Shown here: positions 56,001 through 62,574 of the stretch, one piece after another | Layout of the letters: each line of letters starts with the position of its first letter | Numbering within the stretch: the stretch's first letter is position 1 | NCBI RefSeq assembly: GCF_001613065.1 | Contig: NZ_BDBQ01000064.1 | Location: 35,928-99,927, forward strand | DNA length: 64,000 nucleotides | From: Nocardia miyunensis NBRC 108239 | GTDB lineage: Bacteria; Actinomycetota; Actinomycetes; Mycobacteriales; Mycobacteriaceae | Reading direction: 5' to 3' | The notes under the pieces: generated by a model | What the model was told of the DNA's origin: nothing | Database searches by the model: none | The model's input: only the letters and a program-made list of their open reading frames with translations | Made by a program: the position numbers and the translations under genes

Positions 56001-59000
56001 GCGATCGGCGAGCAGCCGAGCCAGTGCGTCCGCGCGACGCTCCAGCTCACGATAGGTCCAGGTGGTCGCGCCGGATCGGACGGCCACCGCGTCCGGATGC
56101 CGCCGCGCGGTTTCCCACAGGATGTCGCGCAGCACGCGTTCCACCGCCGAGCCCTGGCCGTCGGCCGAAAGCAGTTCCGCGCGTTCGGAATCCCAGCCGG
56201 AGTCGATCGTGGCGACCTTCCGGCCCGGATCGGTGGCGATCTGGGTGAGCAGGAGCACGAACCGTTCGAGCAAGGTGCGCGCCTGGTCCGCATCGAATCG
56301 GTCGGCGGCGAATTTCAGCGCCACCGCGTACGTGCCGGATTCGCCGTCGCCCGCTCCCACGCTGCGGCTCGAATGCGGCGGGGTCACCTGCAGACTCAGC
56401 GGATACGGCGTGGCGTCACGGGCATCGATATCGACCAGCCGCAGTCCGGCCGCACCGAGATTGCGCGTCAGCAGTTCCTGATCGACCGGATAGGACTCGA
56501 GCACCGTCGCGGTGTCGAACATATCGGCGATGCCGGTGGCCCGTTGCAGCTCCGCCAGGCCGATGTGCTGGTGATCCACCATCGCCGCCTGTTCGGACTG
56601 CACCCGAACGAGCAGTTCGGCGATGGTTTCCCGGGGATCGAGCCGGACTCGGACGGGCAGCGTGTTGACCAGCAACCCGACCATGCGCTCCACGTCCGGG
56701 ATCTCCGGCGGGCGCTGCGACACGGTGTTGCCGAACACCACGTCGGAGCGGCCGGTCAGGACCGCGACCAGCAGCGCCCACGCCACCTGCAGCGACGTAT
56801 TGGCGGTGACGCCGTGCGCGCGGCCCAGATCGAGGATCGCGGCGGTGGTCGCGGCGTCCAGGTTCAGGGCGACCTCGCCGTTGGGCGTGGTCCCGGTCCG
56901 ATCCGGCCCGCTGGTGACCCGCGTCGGATTCTCGATTCCGGCGAGCATCTCCCGCCACGCGGCCGCCGTGGCGTCGTGATCGCGAGCCTGTAGCCACCGC
57001 AGGTACTCCCGGTACGACCGCGCGGGCGCGAGTTCGCTTGGGTCACAGTCGGATACGTACAGCGCGAGCAGCTCGTGGATGAGTAGGGGCATCGACCACC
57101 CGTCCAGCACGAGGTGATGATTGGTGACCAGCAGCCGATACGTGTCGGTTCCGGTGTGCACCAGGTGGAAGCGGATCAGCGGCGGACGGGCCGGGTCGAA
57201 CGGAGTCGACTCCGACGCCGCGATCCGGCGCAGCGTTTCGGTGCGCTCGCCGTCGTCGCGGATCTCGGCGACACTCGTATCCCGCCACTCGATCACGACG
57301 TCGCGCGAGACGATCTGACGCGGTCCCCCGGCACTCTCCACGAACGCGGTCCGCAGGCTGTCGTGCCGGTCGACGAGCATCTGCGCGGCCCGCCGCATCC
57401 GCTCCGCGTCCACGGTCCCGGCGAACGTCAGCGCCGCCTGCACGATGTAGTCGTCGACGCCGTCATCGTCGTAGATCGCGTGGAACAGCAGCCCGGACTG
57501 CAATGCGGTGAGTGGCCACACATCGGTCATCGACGGGTATTCCCGCAGCCAGCCGTCGATTTCGTCCTGTGCCACCTCGACCAGGGGGAAGTCCGAGGGC
57601 GTGAAACCCGGTGTGGTGTCGGATCGGACGTGCTCGGCGAGCCCGCCCAGCGCATGCACCCACAGCCCGGCGAGTTCGCGGATCTCGTCGTCCGACACGA
57701 TCCGCGAGGCGAAATCCCAGGTCACATCCAGGTGCAGGCCGTCGGGCCCCTGCTCGGCGATCGCATTGACATCGAGCACGGCGGACAGCGCCATCGCCGG
57801 ATCGCTCGTCGCGGTGAGTGCGGTGAATTCGGTGGTCGGCGTCCAGGGCCCCGAGTGTTCGGCCGCGCCCACCCGGCCGAGATAGTTGAAGCTGATCTGC
57901 GGCTCGGGCAGATCCGCGAGTTCGGCACTGCCCGTGGCGTCGAGGCAGCGCAGCATGTCGTAGCCGATGCCGTTGTCGGGCACCGCTCGAAGTTGCTCCT
58001 TGACCTGCTTGATCGCCAGTCCCGCGGACATGCCGCCCGCGAGCGCGTCCTCGGCGTCGACGTTCTCCAGTCCGATGCGGACCGGGTAGCGGGCGGTGAA
58101 CCAACCGACCGTCGCGGCGAGGTCCGCACCGGGGACGGCCTGCTCCTCACGGCCGTGTCCCTCGAGGGAGATCAACTCGTCGGCGTCGGTCGCACCGCGA
58201 CGCCGCCGCCACGCGCCCAGCGCCAGAACCAGCGCCGTCAACAGCGGATCGTTCGCGCCACAGTGGAATCGGTCCGGAATCGTGGTGAGGACGAGCTCGG
58301 CGACCTCCGCCGGGACACGTTGATGCACGCGGCCGACCGTGGATCCGACGTCGCGATCCGGCTCGAGCCGGCGTGACCCGAGCAGCCGATCACCTTGTCC
58401 GAGAACGTCTTTCCACAGGTCGAGCTCCGCCGCACGCCTGCTCGGCGCCTGCTCGACGAGGCCGTGCACCCACCGACGGAACGAGGTGGTGTGCGGTTCG
58501 CCGCCGTCGGAGACACCCGACCACGCCTGAGCGAGGTCGGCGAGCAGGATGCGCCACGACACCGCGTCCACGGCGAGGTGGTGGATCACCAGCCACATCA
58601 GGTCGGGCCCCGATTCGGCGCGGTCCCGCATCCAGACGGCCTGGACGAGCACGCCGTTGCCCGGGTCCAGGCGGTCCGCGGCCGCCTGGAGATGCCGGTC
58701 GACCTCGGCGGCGTCGCGCCGCTCGAGCTCGACGTCGACGAGCGCGGCGGCGGCGTCGACCGCGCCCCGGTCGAGCACCTCCACCGACTCGCCGCCGTGC
58801 AGCACCGCGCGCAACATGTCGTGGCGATCCAGCAGCGATCCCAGCGCGCGCACGAGCCCGGCCCGATCGACCTGCTCGGGCAGTTGCACGAGTGCGGCCT
58901 GGGCGAATCGGTCGTAGTGGCCACGGCCGAGCATCGCGCGCATGATCGGCGACAACGGCATGGCCCCCACGCCGCCGCCGGGCAACTCGGCCAGTGCCGG

Positions 59001-62000
59001 GGCATCGCCGGACTCGGTCGCCACGGCCGCCAGGCTCGCGACGGTTTTGTGCGCGAACACATCCTGGGTGGAGAAGCTCACGCCGAGAGCCTTGGCCCGG
59101 GACACCAGCCGGATCGACAGGATGCTGTCGCCGCCGAGGGCGAAGAAACTGTCGTCCGCCCCGACGTTCGCCACGCCGAGTACCTCGGCGAACAGCCCTG
59201 CCAGCAGCTTTTCGCGGGCGGTGGCGGGCATGCGCTGGGAGCCCGACGCGGTCCCGAATTCGGGCTTGGGCAGCGCTCGGCGATCGAGTTTGCCGAACGC
59301 GTTCATCGGCAGGCTGTCCAGGATCATGATCACCGCCGGGACCATGTGCGGCGGCAGGGACTCGCGGGCGAAGCGCTGAAGTTCGAGCGAATCGATGCTC
59401 CGGCCGCTGACCGGGACGACATACGACGCCAGCACGGTCGTGCCGACATTGTTCTGCACCGGCACCGTGACCGAGAGATCCACGTCCTCGTGTGTGGTGA
59501 GGGTGTCGTCGATCTCACCCGGCTCGATCCGGTATCCGCGGATCTTGATCTGGAAGTCGCTGCGCCCCATCAATTCCAGCGTCAGCTCGGAGCTGTCGCC
59601 GGTCCAGCGCGCGATATCGCCGGTGCGGTACATCCGCTGGCCGGTGCCGCCGTACGGATCCGCGACGAACCGGGCCGAGGTCTCACCGAACAGATGGCTG
59701 TATCCCCGGGCCAGCCCCGGCCCGGCCAGATACAACTCGCCGACGGTGCCCTTCGGCACCGGTTGCAGCGTCCGGTCCAGCACCATGGCCGACACGCCGC
59801 GGATGGGGCCGCCGACGGCGTGGGCCCGGTCGGCTCGCATCATGGTGCCGACCGCGGTCACGGTGGTCTCGGTGGGCCCGTATTCGTTGTACATGGCCAG
59901 CGACCGCGTCCAGCGCTCGACGACGTGCGGTGCGCACACGTCACCGCCGACCACGACCACGCGCAGGTCGGTGATCCGATTCGGGTCGACGGTCGCCAGC
60001 ATCGTGGGCGTCAGCGTCAGGTGGGTCACGTGCTCCTGGGCCAGCAGCTGGGTGAGCGGCTCGCCGCCGGTCACGTCGGGCGGCACGACCACCAGCGTGG
60101 ATCCGTTCGCGAAGCAGGTCAGGAACTGTTCCAGCGAGGCGTCGAAACTGGGTGAGAGCGCGTAGGACACCCGCGAGGTCGTGTCGACGCCGTAGGTCGC
60201 CGCGCGATCCGCGATGAGGTTCGCCAGACCGGCGTGGGTGACCTGTACGCCCTTGGGCAATCCGGTGGAGCCCGAGGTGTAGGTCAGATAGGCGAGATTG
60301 GACGGCCGTAGCGGGCGAATCCGGTCGTCGTCGGTGATCGGGCCGCTCGCGGCGCGCTCGCACGCACGCATCGTCGCGGGGTCGTCGAGAGCCACCCTGG
60401 GCAGCGTCTCGGGGAGCCGATCGCCGAGCGCGCCGACCGTGATCGCGACCTTCGCGCCGCTGTCGGCGATCATGTGCGCCGTCCGCTTCGGCGGATAGTC
60501 CGGTGACAACTGCACGAACGCGGCCCCGCACTTGGTCACCGCCCAGGTCGCCACGACCGATTCGCCCGAGCGCCGCAGCATGATCGCCACCGTGGTGTCC
60601 GGGCCGCAGCCCTGGGCTATCAGGTGCCGGGCCAGCTGCGAGGATCTGGTGTCCAGCTCGCGGTATGTCATCGACCGACCGCTGCTGGCGATCGCGCACG
60701 CGTCGCCGTTGCGATGGGCGCTCTCGGCCAGAATGTCCGGAAGCAGCCGGGTCTCGATGGCGCTGGGCCCCCGCACCGGCAGTAATTCGGACCTTTCCGG
60801 TTCCTCGAGCAGCGACAGTTTATCGACCGGGAAATCGTCGCCCCCGGCGAGGAACTCCCGCAGGAACATGAGAAAACGCTTGTGGTGCCCCGCGAGTTCC
60901 GCAGGATTATACGCGCTCGGATTACCTTGAAAATCGATATGCGTGCTGTCCCGGCCCGCACCCGGGTAGATATTGACGAAAAGATCGGCGGTGGGGCCGG
61001 AGGTGAGGACGTTCAGGCGGCCGATCGTTTTGCCGAGAACGACCTCGTTCTCGATCATCATGATATTCACGGCCGGTCCGAACGATGCCGCCTCGTCCCG
61101 CGCAATTCCCATATCGTGGAATATGTCCTCCTGCCGATACCGCTGTCGGCGCAGGGCGCTGGTCAATTCGCTTTGTACGGCGGTAATCAGTTCACCGACG
61201 CCACGCCCGGCCACACGCACGCGTAGCGGGACGACATTCGCCACCATCCCGCCGGAACGGCGTAATACCGCGGAATGCCGGCCCGAGACGGGCAGGCTCA
61301 GCAATACCTCGTCACTTCCGGTCATGCGCGCGAGATAGGCGGCGAACGCCGCGACGATGACCGGTGTGACGCTCGTGCCGCGCTCGGCCACGACCTCGTC
61401 CAGCAGACCCGCCGTCCGAGGTGGCAGCGGCCCGCTGATCAGCGTCGGGTGAATGGTCGGCTTGTCCACGCGATCGGCCAGGCTCACGACCGGGGGCGCG
61501 TCGGCGAGGTGCTCCATCCAGTAGCGGCGGTCGTTGTCGAAGCGCGTCGAACCCCGGTACGCCAGATCCTGATCGACGACCTCACCCAGATCCTGCGCCG
61601 TGGCGGGCGGGGCCTGCGCCGAACCGGCCCACGCGTTGTACAGCTCGGTGATCCGGTGCATCACCGTCACCGCGGCGAATCCGTCGAGCGCGATGTGGTG
61701 GGCACGCTGGTACCACAGGAAATGATCCTCGCCGACCTGGAACACCACACTCGCCATGAGGTGGTCCCGGAGCAGATCCAACGGGGCGCTGTAGTCCTCG
61801 ACCATGAGTCGATGTGCCGTGGCGACCGGGTCGGCGTCCGCGCGCAGGTCCATCACCTCCACCGGTGCACCGTGCTCGGGATCGACGAACTGCCTTGGCT
61901 CGCCGTCGATCTCGACCAGGCGCAGATGGCCGGAGCCGAACTCGCGACTGGCGGTCAGACATGCCTCCACGAGAAGGTCGATATCCAGCTCGCCCACGAT

Positions 62001-62186
62001 CTCGACGTACTGCGCCACCGATATCGGTGACGATTCCGCCAGATGCTGGGCGAACCAGATCCCTCGCTGGGCCGCGGTCAGCGGCCGGGTCTCTATGGAC
62101 GGCAGTGGCGCGGTGGCGTGATCGTTCCGATGCGTCGATATCGACCGATCCGCACTTCCGGCGACGCCAGTGTTCAATTGGGGCAT
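44076..62186 (-). CDS. Five-module non-ribosomal peptide synthetase with C-terminal thioesterase
   Basis: 6036 residues from ATG 62186 (GGAG 6 bases upstream; an earlier in-frame ATG lacks a site). Domain order, with key residues: C1 (HHIALDG, about 163), A1 (TSGSTGLPKG, about 634), T1 (GGDSI, Ser about 1021), E1 (HHLAVDAVSW, about 1200); C2 (NHHLVLDGW, about 1689), A2, T2 (GGDSI, Ser about 2552); C3 (NHHVILDGW, about 2758), A3, T3 (GGDSL, Ser about 3614); C4 (HHIAGDG, about 3801), A4, T4 (GGNSL, about 4682); C5 (HHICCDG, about 4866), A5, T5 (GGNSL, about 5727), TE (GWSLGG, Ser about 5865). All C, T and TE active sites are intact. C1 resembles EntF-type C domains that accept an acyl or aryl group from a separate carrier; C2 and C3 are of the D-residue-accepting type, C4 and C5 of the L-L type. 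Predicted product: a capped pentapeptide released or cyclised by TE. Aligned by eye, the A5 pocket (D-V-W-S-L-G-L-L-H) is Thr/Ser-like and A1 (D-A-E-T-V-G-E-V-T) resembles Lys/Orn-type codes; A2-A4 are unassigned. No MbtH-like gene, PPTase or tailoring gene is visible inside the window. Confidence 0.96.
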   Translation of the reverse strand: MPQLNTGVAGSADRSISTHRNDHATAPLPSIETRPLTAAQRGIWFAQHLAESSPISVAQYVEIVGELDIDLLVEACLTASREFGSGHLRLVEIDGEPRQFVDPEHGAPVEVMDLRADADPVATAHRLMVEDYSAPLDLLRDHLMASVVFQVGEDHFLWYQRAHHIALDGFAAVTVMHRITELYNAWAGSAQAPPATAQDLGEVVDQDLAYRGSTRFDNDRRYWMEHLADAPPVVSLADRVDKPTIHPTLISGPLPPRTAGLLDEVVAERGTSVTPVIVAAFAAYLARMTGSDEVLLSLPVSGRHSAVLRRSGGMVANVVPLRVRVAGRGVGELITAVQSELTSALRRQRYRQEDIFHDMGIARDEAASFGPAVNIMMIENEVVLGKTIGRLNVLTSGPTADLFVNIYPGAGRDSTHIDFQGNPSAYNPAELAGHHKRFLMFLREFLAGGDDFPVDKLSLLEEPERSELLPVRGPSAIETRLLPDILAESAHRNGDACAIASSGRSMTYRELDTRSSQLARHLIAQGCGPDTTVAIMLRRSGESVVATWAVTKCGAAFVQLSPDYPPKRTAHMIADSGAKVAITVGALGDRLPETLPRVALDDPATMRACERAASGPITDDDRIRPLRPSNLAYLTYTSGSTGLPKGVQVTHAGLANLIADRAATYGVDTTSRVSYALSPSFDASLEQFLTCFANGSTLVVVPPDVTGGEPLTQLLAQEHVTHLTLTPTMLATVDPNRITDLRVVVVGGDVCAPHVVERWTRSLAMYNEYGPTETTVTAVGTMMRADRAHAVGGPIRGVSAMVLDRTLQPVPKGTVGELYLAGPGLARGYSHLFGETSARFVADPYGGTGQRMYRTGDIARWTGDSSELTLELMGRSDFQIKIRGYRIEPGEIDDTLTTHEDVDLSVTVPVQNNVGTTVLASYVVPVSGRSIDSLELQRFARESLPPHMVPAVIMILDSLPMNAFGKLDRRALPKPEFGTASGSQRMPATAREKLLAGLFAEVLGVANVGADDSFFALGGDSILSIRLVSRAKALGVSFSTQDVFAHKTVASLAAVATESGDAPALAELPGGGVGAMPLSPIMRAMLGRGHYDRFAQAALVQLPEQVDRAGLVRALGSLLDRHDMLRAVLHGGESVEVLDRGAVDAAAALVDVELERRDAAEVDRHLQAAADRLDPGNGVLVQAVWMRDRAESGPDLMWLVIHHLAVDAVSWRILLADLAQAWSGVSDGGEPHTTSFRRWVHGLVEQAPSRRAAELDLWKDVLGQGDRLLGSRRLEPDRDVGSTVGRVHQRVPAEVAELVLTTIPDRFHCGANDPLLTALVLALGAWRRRRGATDADELISLEGHGREEQAVPGADLAATVGWFTARYPVRIGLENVDAEDALAGGMSAGLAIKQVKEQLRAVPDNGIGYDMLRCLDATGSAELADLPEPQISFNYLGRVGAAEHSGPWTPTTEFTALTATSDPAMALSAVLDVNAIAEQGPDGLHLDVTWDFASRIVSDDEIRELAGLWVHALGGLAEHVRSDTTPGFTPSDFPLVEVAQDEIDGWLREYPSMTDVWPLTALQSGLLFHAIYDDDGVDDYIVQAALTFAGTVDAERMRRAAQMLVDRHDSLRTAFVESAGGPRQIVSRDVVIEWRDTSVAEIRDDGERTETLRRIAASESTPFDPARPPLIRFHLVHTGTDTYRLLVTNHHLVLDGWSMPLLIHELLALYVSDCDPSELAPARSYREYLRWLQARDHDATAAAWREMLAGIENPTRVTSGPDRTGTTPNGEVALNLDAATTAAILDLGRAHGVTANTSLQVAWALLVAVLTGRSDVVFGNTVSQRPPEIPDVERMVGLLVNTLPVRVRLDPRETIAELLVRVQSEQAAMVDHQHIGLAELQRATGIADMFDTATVLESYPVDQELLTRNLGAAGLRLVDIDARDATPYPLSLQVTPPHSSRSVGAGDGESGTYAVALKFAADRFDADQARTLLERFVLLLTQIATDPGRKVATIDSGWDSERAELLSADGQGSAVERVLRDILWETARRHPDAVAVRSGATTWTYRELERRADALARLLADRGARAESIVAVAIPRSAELAVAIWAVARTGAAFLPLDPDNPTARTAELLSDARTCAGLTTGAVAPSLPDGIDWLVLDAETDPPSPSGDAAAVGTLSPDNAAYVIYTSGSTGKPKAVQLTHRGLANLVAAQSDTFGLGTDSAVLQVASPGFDACVSELLMAHGSGACLVIAPPEVYGGTDLEELIRAQRISHAVITPSVLNTMDPSRIPSLTTLAVVGEATGPDTVQRWAPGRRLMNHYGPTESTIWATGSDVLVPGEPVTIGGPIRGVSAVVLDMWLRPVPIGVAGELYLGGPGLARGYVDRPDLTTSRFIADPRSTRGERIYRTGDSVRWVRGRTGPVLEYLGRSDQQVKIHGLRIEPGEIDAHVAGNPDVAGVATVVVEGPAGEPILVSYVVSASGGEVDVAALTEDLAGRLPRYMNPAAIVQLDEMPRTPTGKIDRKALRQMDFGLDVASGRPPSTPAERIMAGLFADVLHLDSVSADSNFFALGGDSIVSMRLVALARSAGLILTPRDVFEGRTVAALAAVAGGRADAEAGAADRVADSPLVELAQEDIDRLERRYGSLSDVWPLSPMQSGVHFHSTFDPDAVDDYTVQTTIEFSGEVDPARLRRAAQAVVDRHDILRAAFVQTSAGARQIVLEHAEIPFREIDLTGDDDAESPASVAMVDAAAGFDLSAPPLVRFTLIRLASGAFRLLVTNHHVILDGWSMPLLMRELLDYYGSPAHIDSAGPAPSYRDYLAWLGRQDSEASKAAWAQAFSDVDSPTRVARGSGAVGAVSAGEVGAELSADRFEALRRAAAEAAVTVNTAVSAAWALNLRMLTGETDVIFGASVSGRPPELPQVDSTLGMFLNTIPVRVRLEPTMPVRELLTGIQDRHARMLDHHHIGLPEIQRSVGLPELFDTAITFQSFPVDRAALQQLVDSAGLRVDDLSGVDATPYPLSLVVEPTQNERGEARGLRFTLRFHDHEFDTASARRILDRLVELLGRIAEDVAVRLGELPLGEQAGPSWPVLEDEPVTAHTLDRILAASAAADPDAVALRYGTTAMTYRELDERSSRLARVLLHHGARRGRIVACVLPRSPAATLSVWAVAKTGAAFLPIDPTLPQERIDFLLSDSSTTLGVTDASARENLPGGVDWLVLDQERPLGDADSIAATPITDAERGGPIRRDQTVYVSYTSGSTGMPKGVLVTHRGLADIVAAQRRVLGVDPASVVLQVASPSFDASVFELLLAHGSGGRLVVSPADVYAGPDLAELIGREGVSHAVVTPSALATVPGEGLDRLRVLATAGEPIGPELVDRWSPRRTMVNLYGPSEGTIWATAGDALTPGAPITIGRPVGPVASVVLDSWLRPVPHGVVGELYLFGGGLADGYVGRTGLSASRFVACPFGEPGRRMYRTGDLVRRTAGGDMEFLGRNDFQVKVHGTRIELGEIDAVLGARADVAYAVTVPRSDGGRPVLLVSYVVPAAGVQVSGDELRTALTEALPRYMVPSAVMVLDEVPLTANGKLDRERLPEPVTVAREFRAPSPGVQELVARTFEQVLGVDRAGVDDDFFALGGDSLSAATVVARIGSALDVRVPVRSVFESPTVGQLAELARTLGGGGRLPLRPGERPDPVPLSLAQQRMWFLNRLEPDSAAYNIPVMLRLSGELDTAALAAALADVMARHEVLRTIYPESSGEPRQVVLDEPAVPVRPVRVSADSVPDVVGEFVRRGFDVTARVPMRVGLFQLDAESDSGTAQFLLVLVVHHIAGDGQSMGPLARDVMAAYAARRDGHAPQWEPLPVQYADFAWWQRRMLGAADDPASLMSEQLEFWRSTLAGAPDRLDLPADRPRPAVASLAGARVPVRIDASLHRRLAELARSRGSSLFMVMHAALAAVLGRLGGSDDVVIGTPIAGRGEPGLEDLVGMFVNTLALRTRVDTAESFADLLARARETDLLAFEHADVPFERVVEELNPERSSARHPLFQVVLAFQNISTVDVALPGVRISRAEVDTGAIQFDLQLVLSEETGEAGAAQGISGMLTYARDLFDEATATGFVERLMRVLRAVVDDPAAVVGDLEWLDAGERAALTSRVGAHPAQQPRPSGSLPEIFAAAVRGNADGLALVSGHTTLTYAQLDERSNRLARLLIARGAGPEKPVLVALARSVESVVAWWAVVKTGAPYVPVDPAYPAGRIAQMMSDSDAALGITVSSVRGSMPDSVDWVVLDYSVVAARIDASASGPIGDDERLRPLRASNTAYVVFTSGSTGVPKGVGVTHSGVADLVSGMCDDREPGRPSRVLHFASPSFDASLLEILMAVGRAGAVIVAPTDIYGGGELAELLRSQRVTHAFMTPAALASVDPSGLDDLRMVVSGGDEVPAELVNRWSGTDVSGVREFRVLYGPTETTMVTTSTEWLRPGDRPTIGGPLPQVRTLVLDARLRPVPVGVAGELYLAGPSLARGYLNRAATSAARFVAHPFGEPGERMYRTGDVVRWNTSGDLEFLGRNDFQVKLRGYRVELGEIDAVLRARADVAYTVTVSRRAGAGTVMLVSYVVPTTGAGVSGEELRSALAEALPSYLVPAAVMILDRIPLTRNGKLDRAALPEPIVQAKRFRAPASAVEEVVAGVFADVLGIGGPVGADDDFFDLGGNSLVATRVAARLGAALDATIPVSMVFQAPTVARLAARAESHADTGRVQLTAQQRPRRIPLSYAQERMWFLNRLEPASAAYSIPIALRLSGQLDLDALRAAIEDVLNRHEVLRTVYPYAEGEPSQVVLPAAAAIWPITVTSVAESELAESVSAFASAVFDVTIETPVRARLFELGPDESVLVVVAHHICCDGSSLVPLARDTMTAYAARTQGQAPSWSPLPVQYADYAIWQKAVLGSEDDPESLLRAQIDYWTEELAELPPLLELPTDRPRPPVQSYAGANVPLTVDADLHARLQQVARAHNTTLFMVFHAALAATLARLADTDDVAIGTPYAGRGEPELDDLVGMFVNTLVLRTRLNPGMTFTQLLEHVGETDLAAFGRADVPFERLVQVLNPVRSHAHHPLFQVMLAFQNVARAQFELPGLSVSAMTAEVDTALFDLQVTVSDSYDDAGAPAGISGGVTYATDLFDSATVTAIVDRLLRLLGAVASDPAQPVYEVDLLGAREREAVLTQWNSTQYPLPPNDTLASVFADSARANADRTAVVFGEQSLTYAEFASRVYRLARWLISRGVGPESLVALRMPRSLDQVTAMYAVLAAGGGYVPVDPDLPEDRIAYMLSTAAPVLELSTLDGVELSGFDDAPVTDADRLATLRPENLAYVLFTSGSTGRPKGVAVSQYSVLNQLRWISGTYALTPRDVVLQKTPATFDVSVWELFGTLAAGARMVIARADGHADPDYLAETIAAQGITITSFVPSMLSAFADAVPSGSLDSLRALLVGGEAFGSEVVAAVRRKAPGVELHNLYGPTEFTLHGTAHRVTETDSGSVPMGMPVWNARAYVLDSRLHPVPPGVAGELYLAGVQLARGYQSRAGLTAERFVADPNGRGGRLYRTGDLARRRHDGELEYLGRTDFQVKLRGLRIELGEVEAVLAEYPGIARAIATVHSNGYGDQLVGYVVPTAGSTVDTAAVLEHAATALPNYMVPATLTALDTMPLTSSGKLDRKRLPDPVFVAGEFREPSSWLEGVVARTFGQVLDVDRVGADDDFYAMGGNSLKSVQVVTELKKELDYEFPISWMLSDPRPADLARRIESEMRSGRSVAGTASGFEVLLPIRTGGRRPPLFCIHPASGLAWCYHSLDEHLSAGRPIYGIQAPQIGGEVPGPRTIGQIAERYAEEIRAVQPHGPYHLLGWSLGGLIAHAVAAEMRAAGEQVALLALLDAESGGIDEAEVSTVMAGELISNLGPVLGIDFVRPDATAEEAAELIREHLGDGLGIDAGTIERLTDAYNLSIEAAAKWQPPVVDSDMLYFTATRERRPEAAGHEGWTHLVRGEISNVEIDATHLAMTEPDAAAQIARVLNERLDR

Positions 62187-62574
62187 ATCGATCTCCACTG
62201 AGATTTCATTCCACGTTTGGACAGGCAAGTTATGTTTCCGCAACGATTCCGATGCCATAGCGGTAGATGTTTGCAATTCAGTAGCTGCTACCGATATCCG
62301 CGCTTGTGCAGTATGGTCCGTCGCGATCTCCGTCCGCCTTCGCCGACTCGAGCCGACGACCCCGACGCTCGGACGTTTCAGTCATGCCTCCATCGTGTGA
62401 TCACTACCAACCCGAACCCAGGGACTAAAGTCACCATCGCACAGTGCCGTTCGCCCTCCAATATTGAGAATGGCTAGAAAATAGCTATTTACCGAAACTG
62501 GGATTCCACGGCGCGACGTGGCGATATGACCGCGCCGAGACGGGTTAGAGTGGATAAATACAGCTAAGTTTCAG
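62187..62574. promoter_or_regulatory. 388-base NRPS upstream region
   Basis: An AT-rich spacer between the ABC ATPase and the NRPS, both on the minus strand. It contains the perfect 12-bp palindrome AAATAGCTATTT (62479-62490), about 290 bases before the NRPS start, and a direct repeat of CAGCTAA at 62561-62567 and 62572-62578 (11-base period) around the ATPase stop. I looked for an IdeR/DmdR iron box (TTAGGTTAGSCTAACCTAA type) and saw none. No small gene such as mbtH is present. Confidence 0.5.

Noticed and set aside
62187..62574. IdeR/DmdR iron box before the NRPS
   Set aside because: No sequence close to the TTAGGTTAGSCTAACCTAA consensus was found in the spacer.
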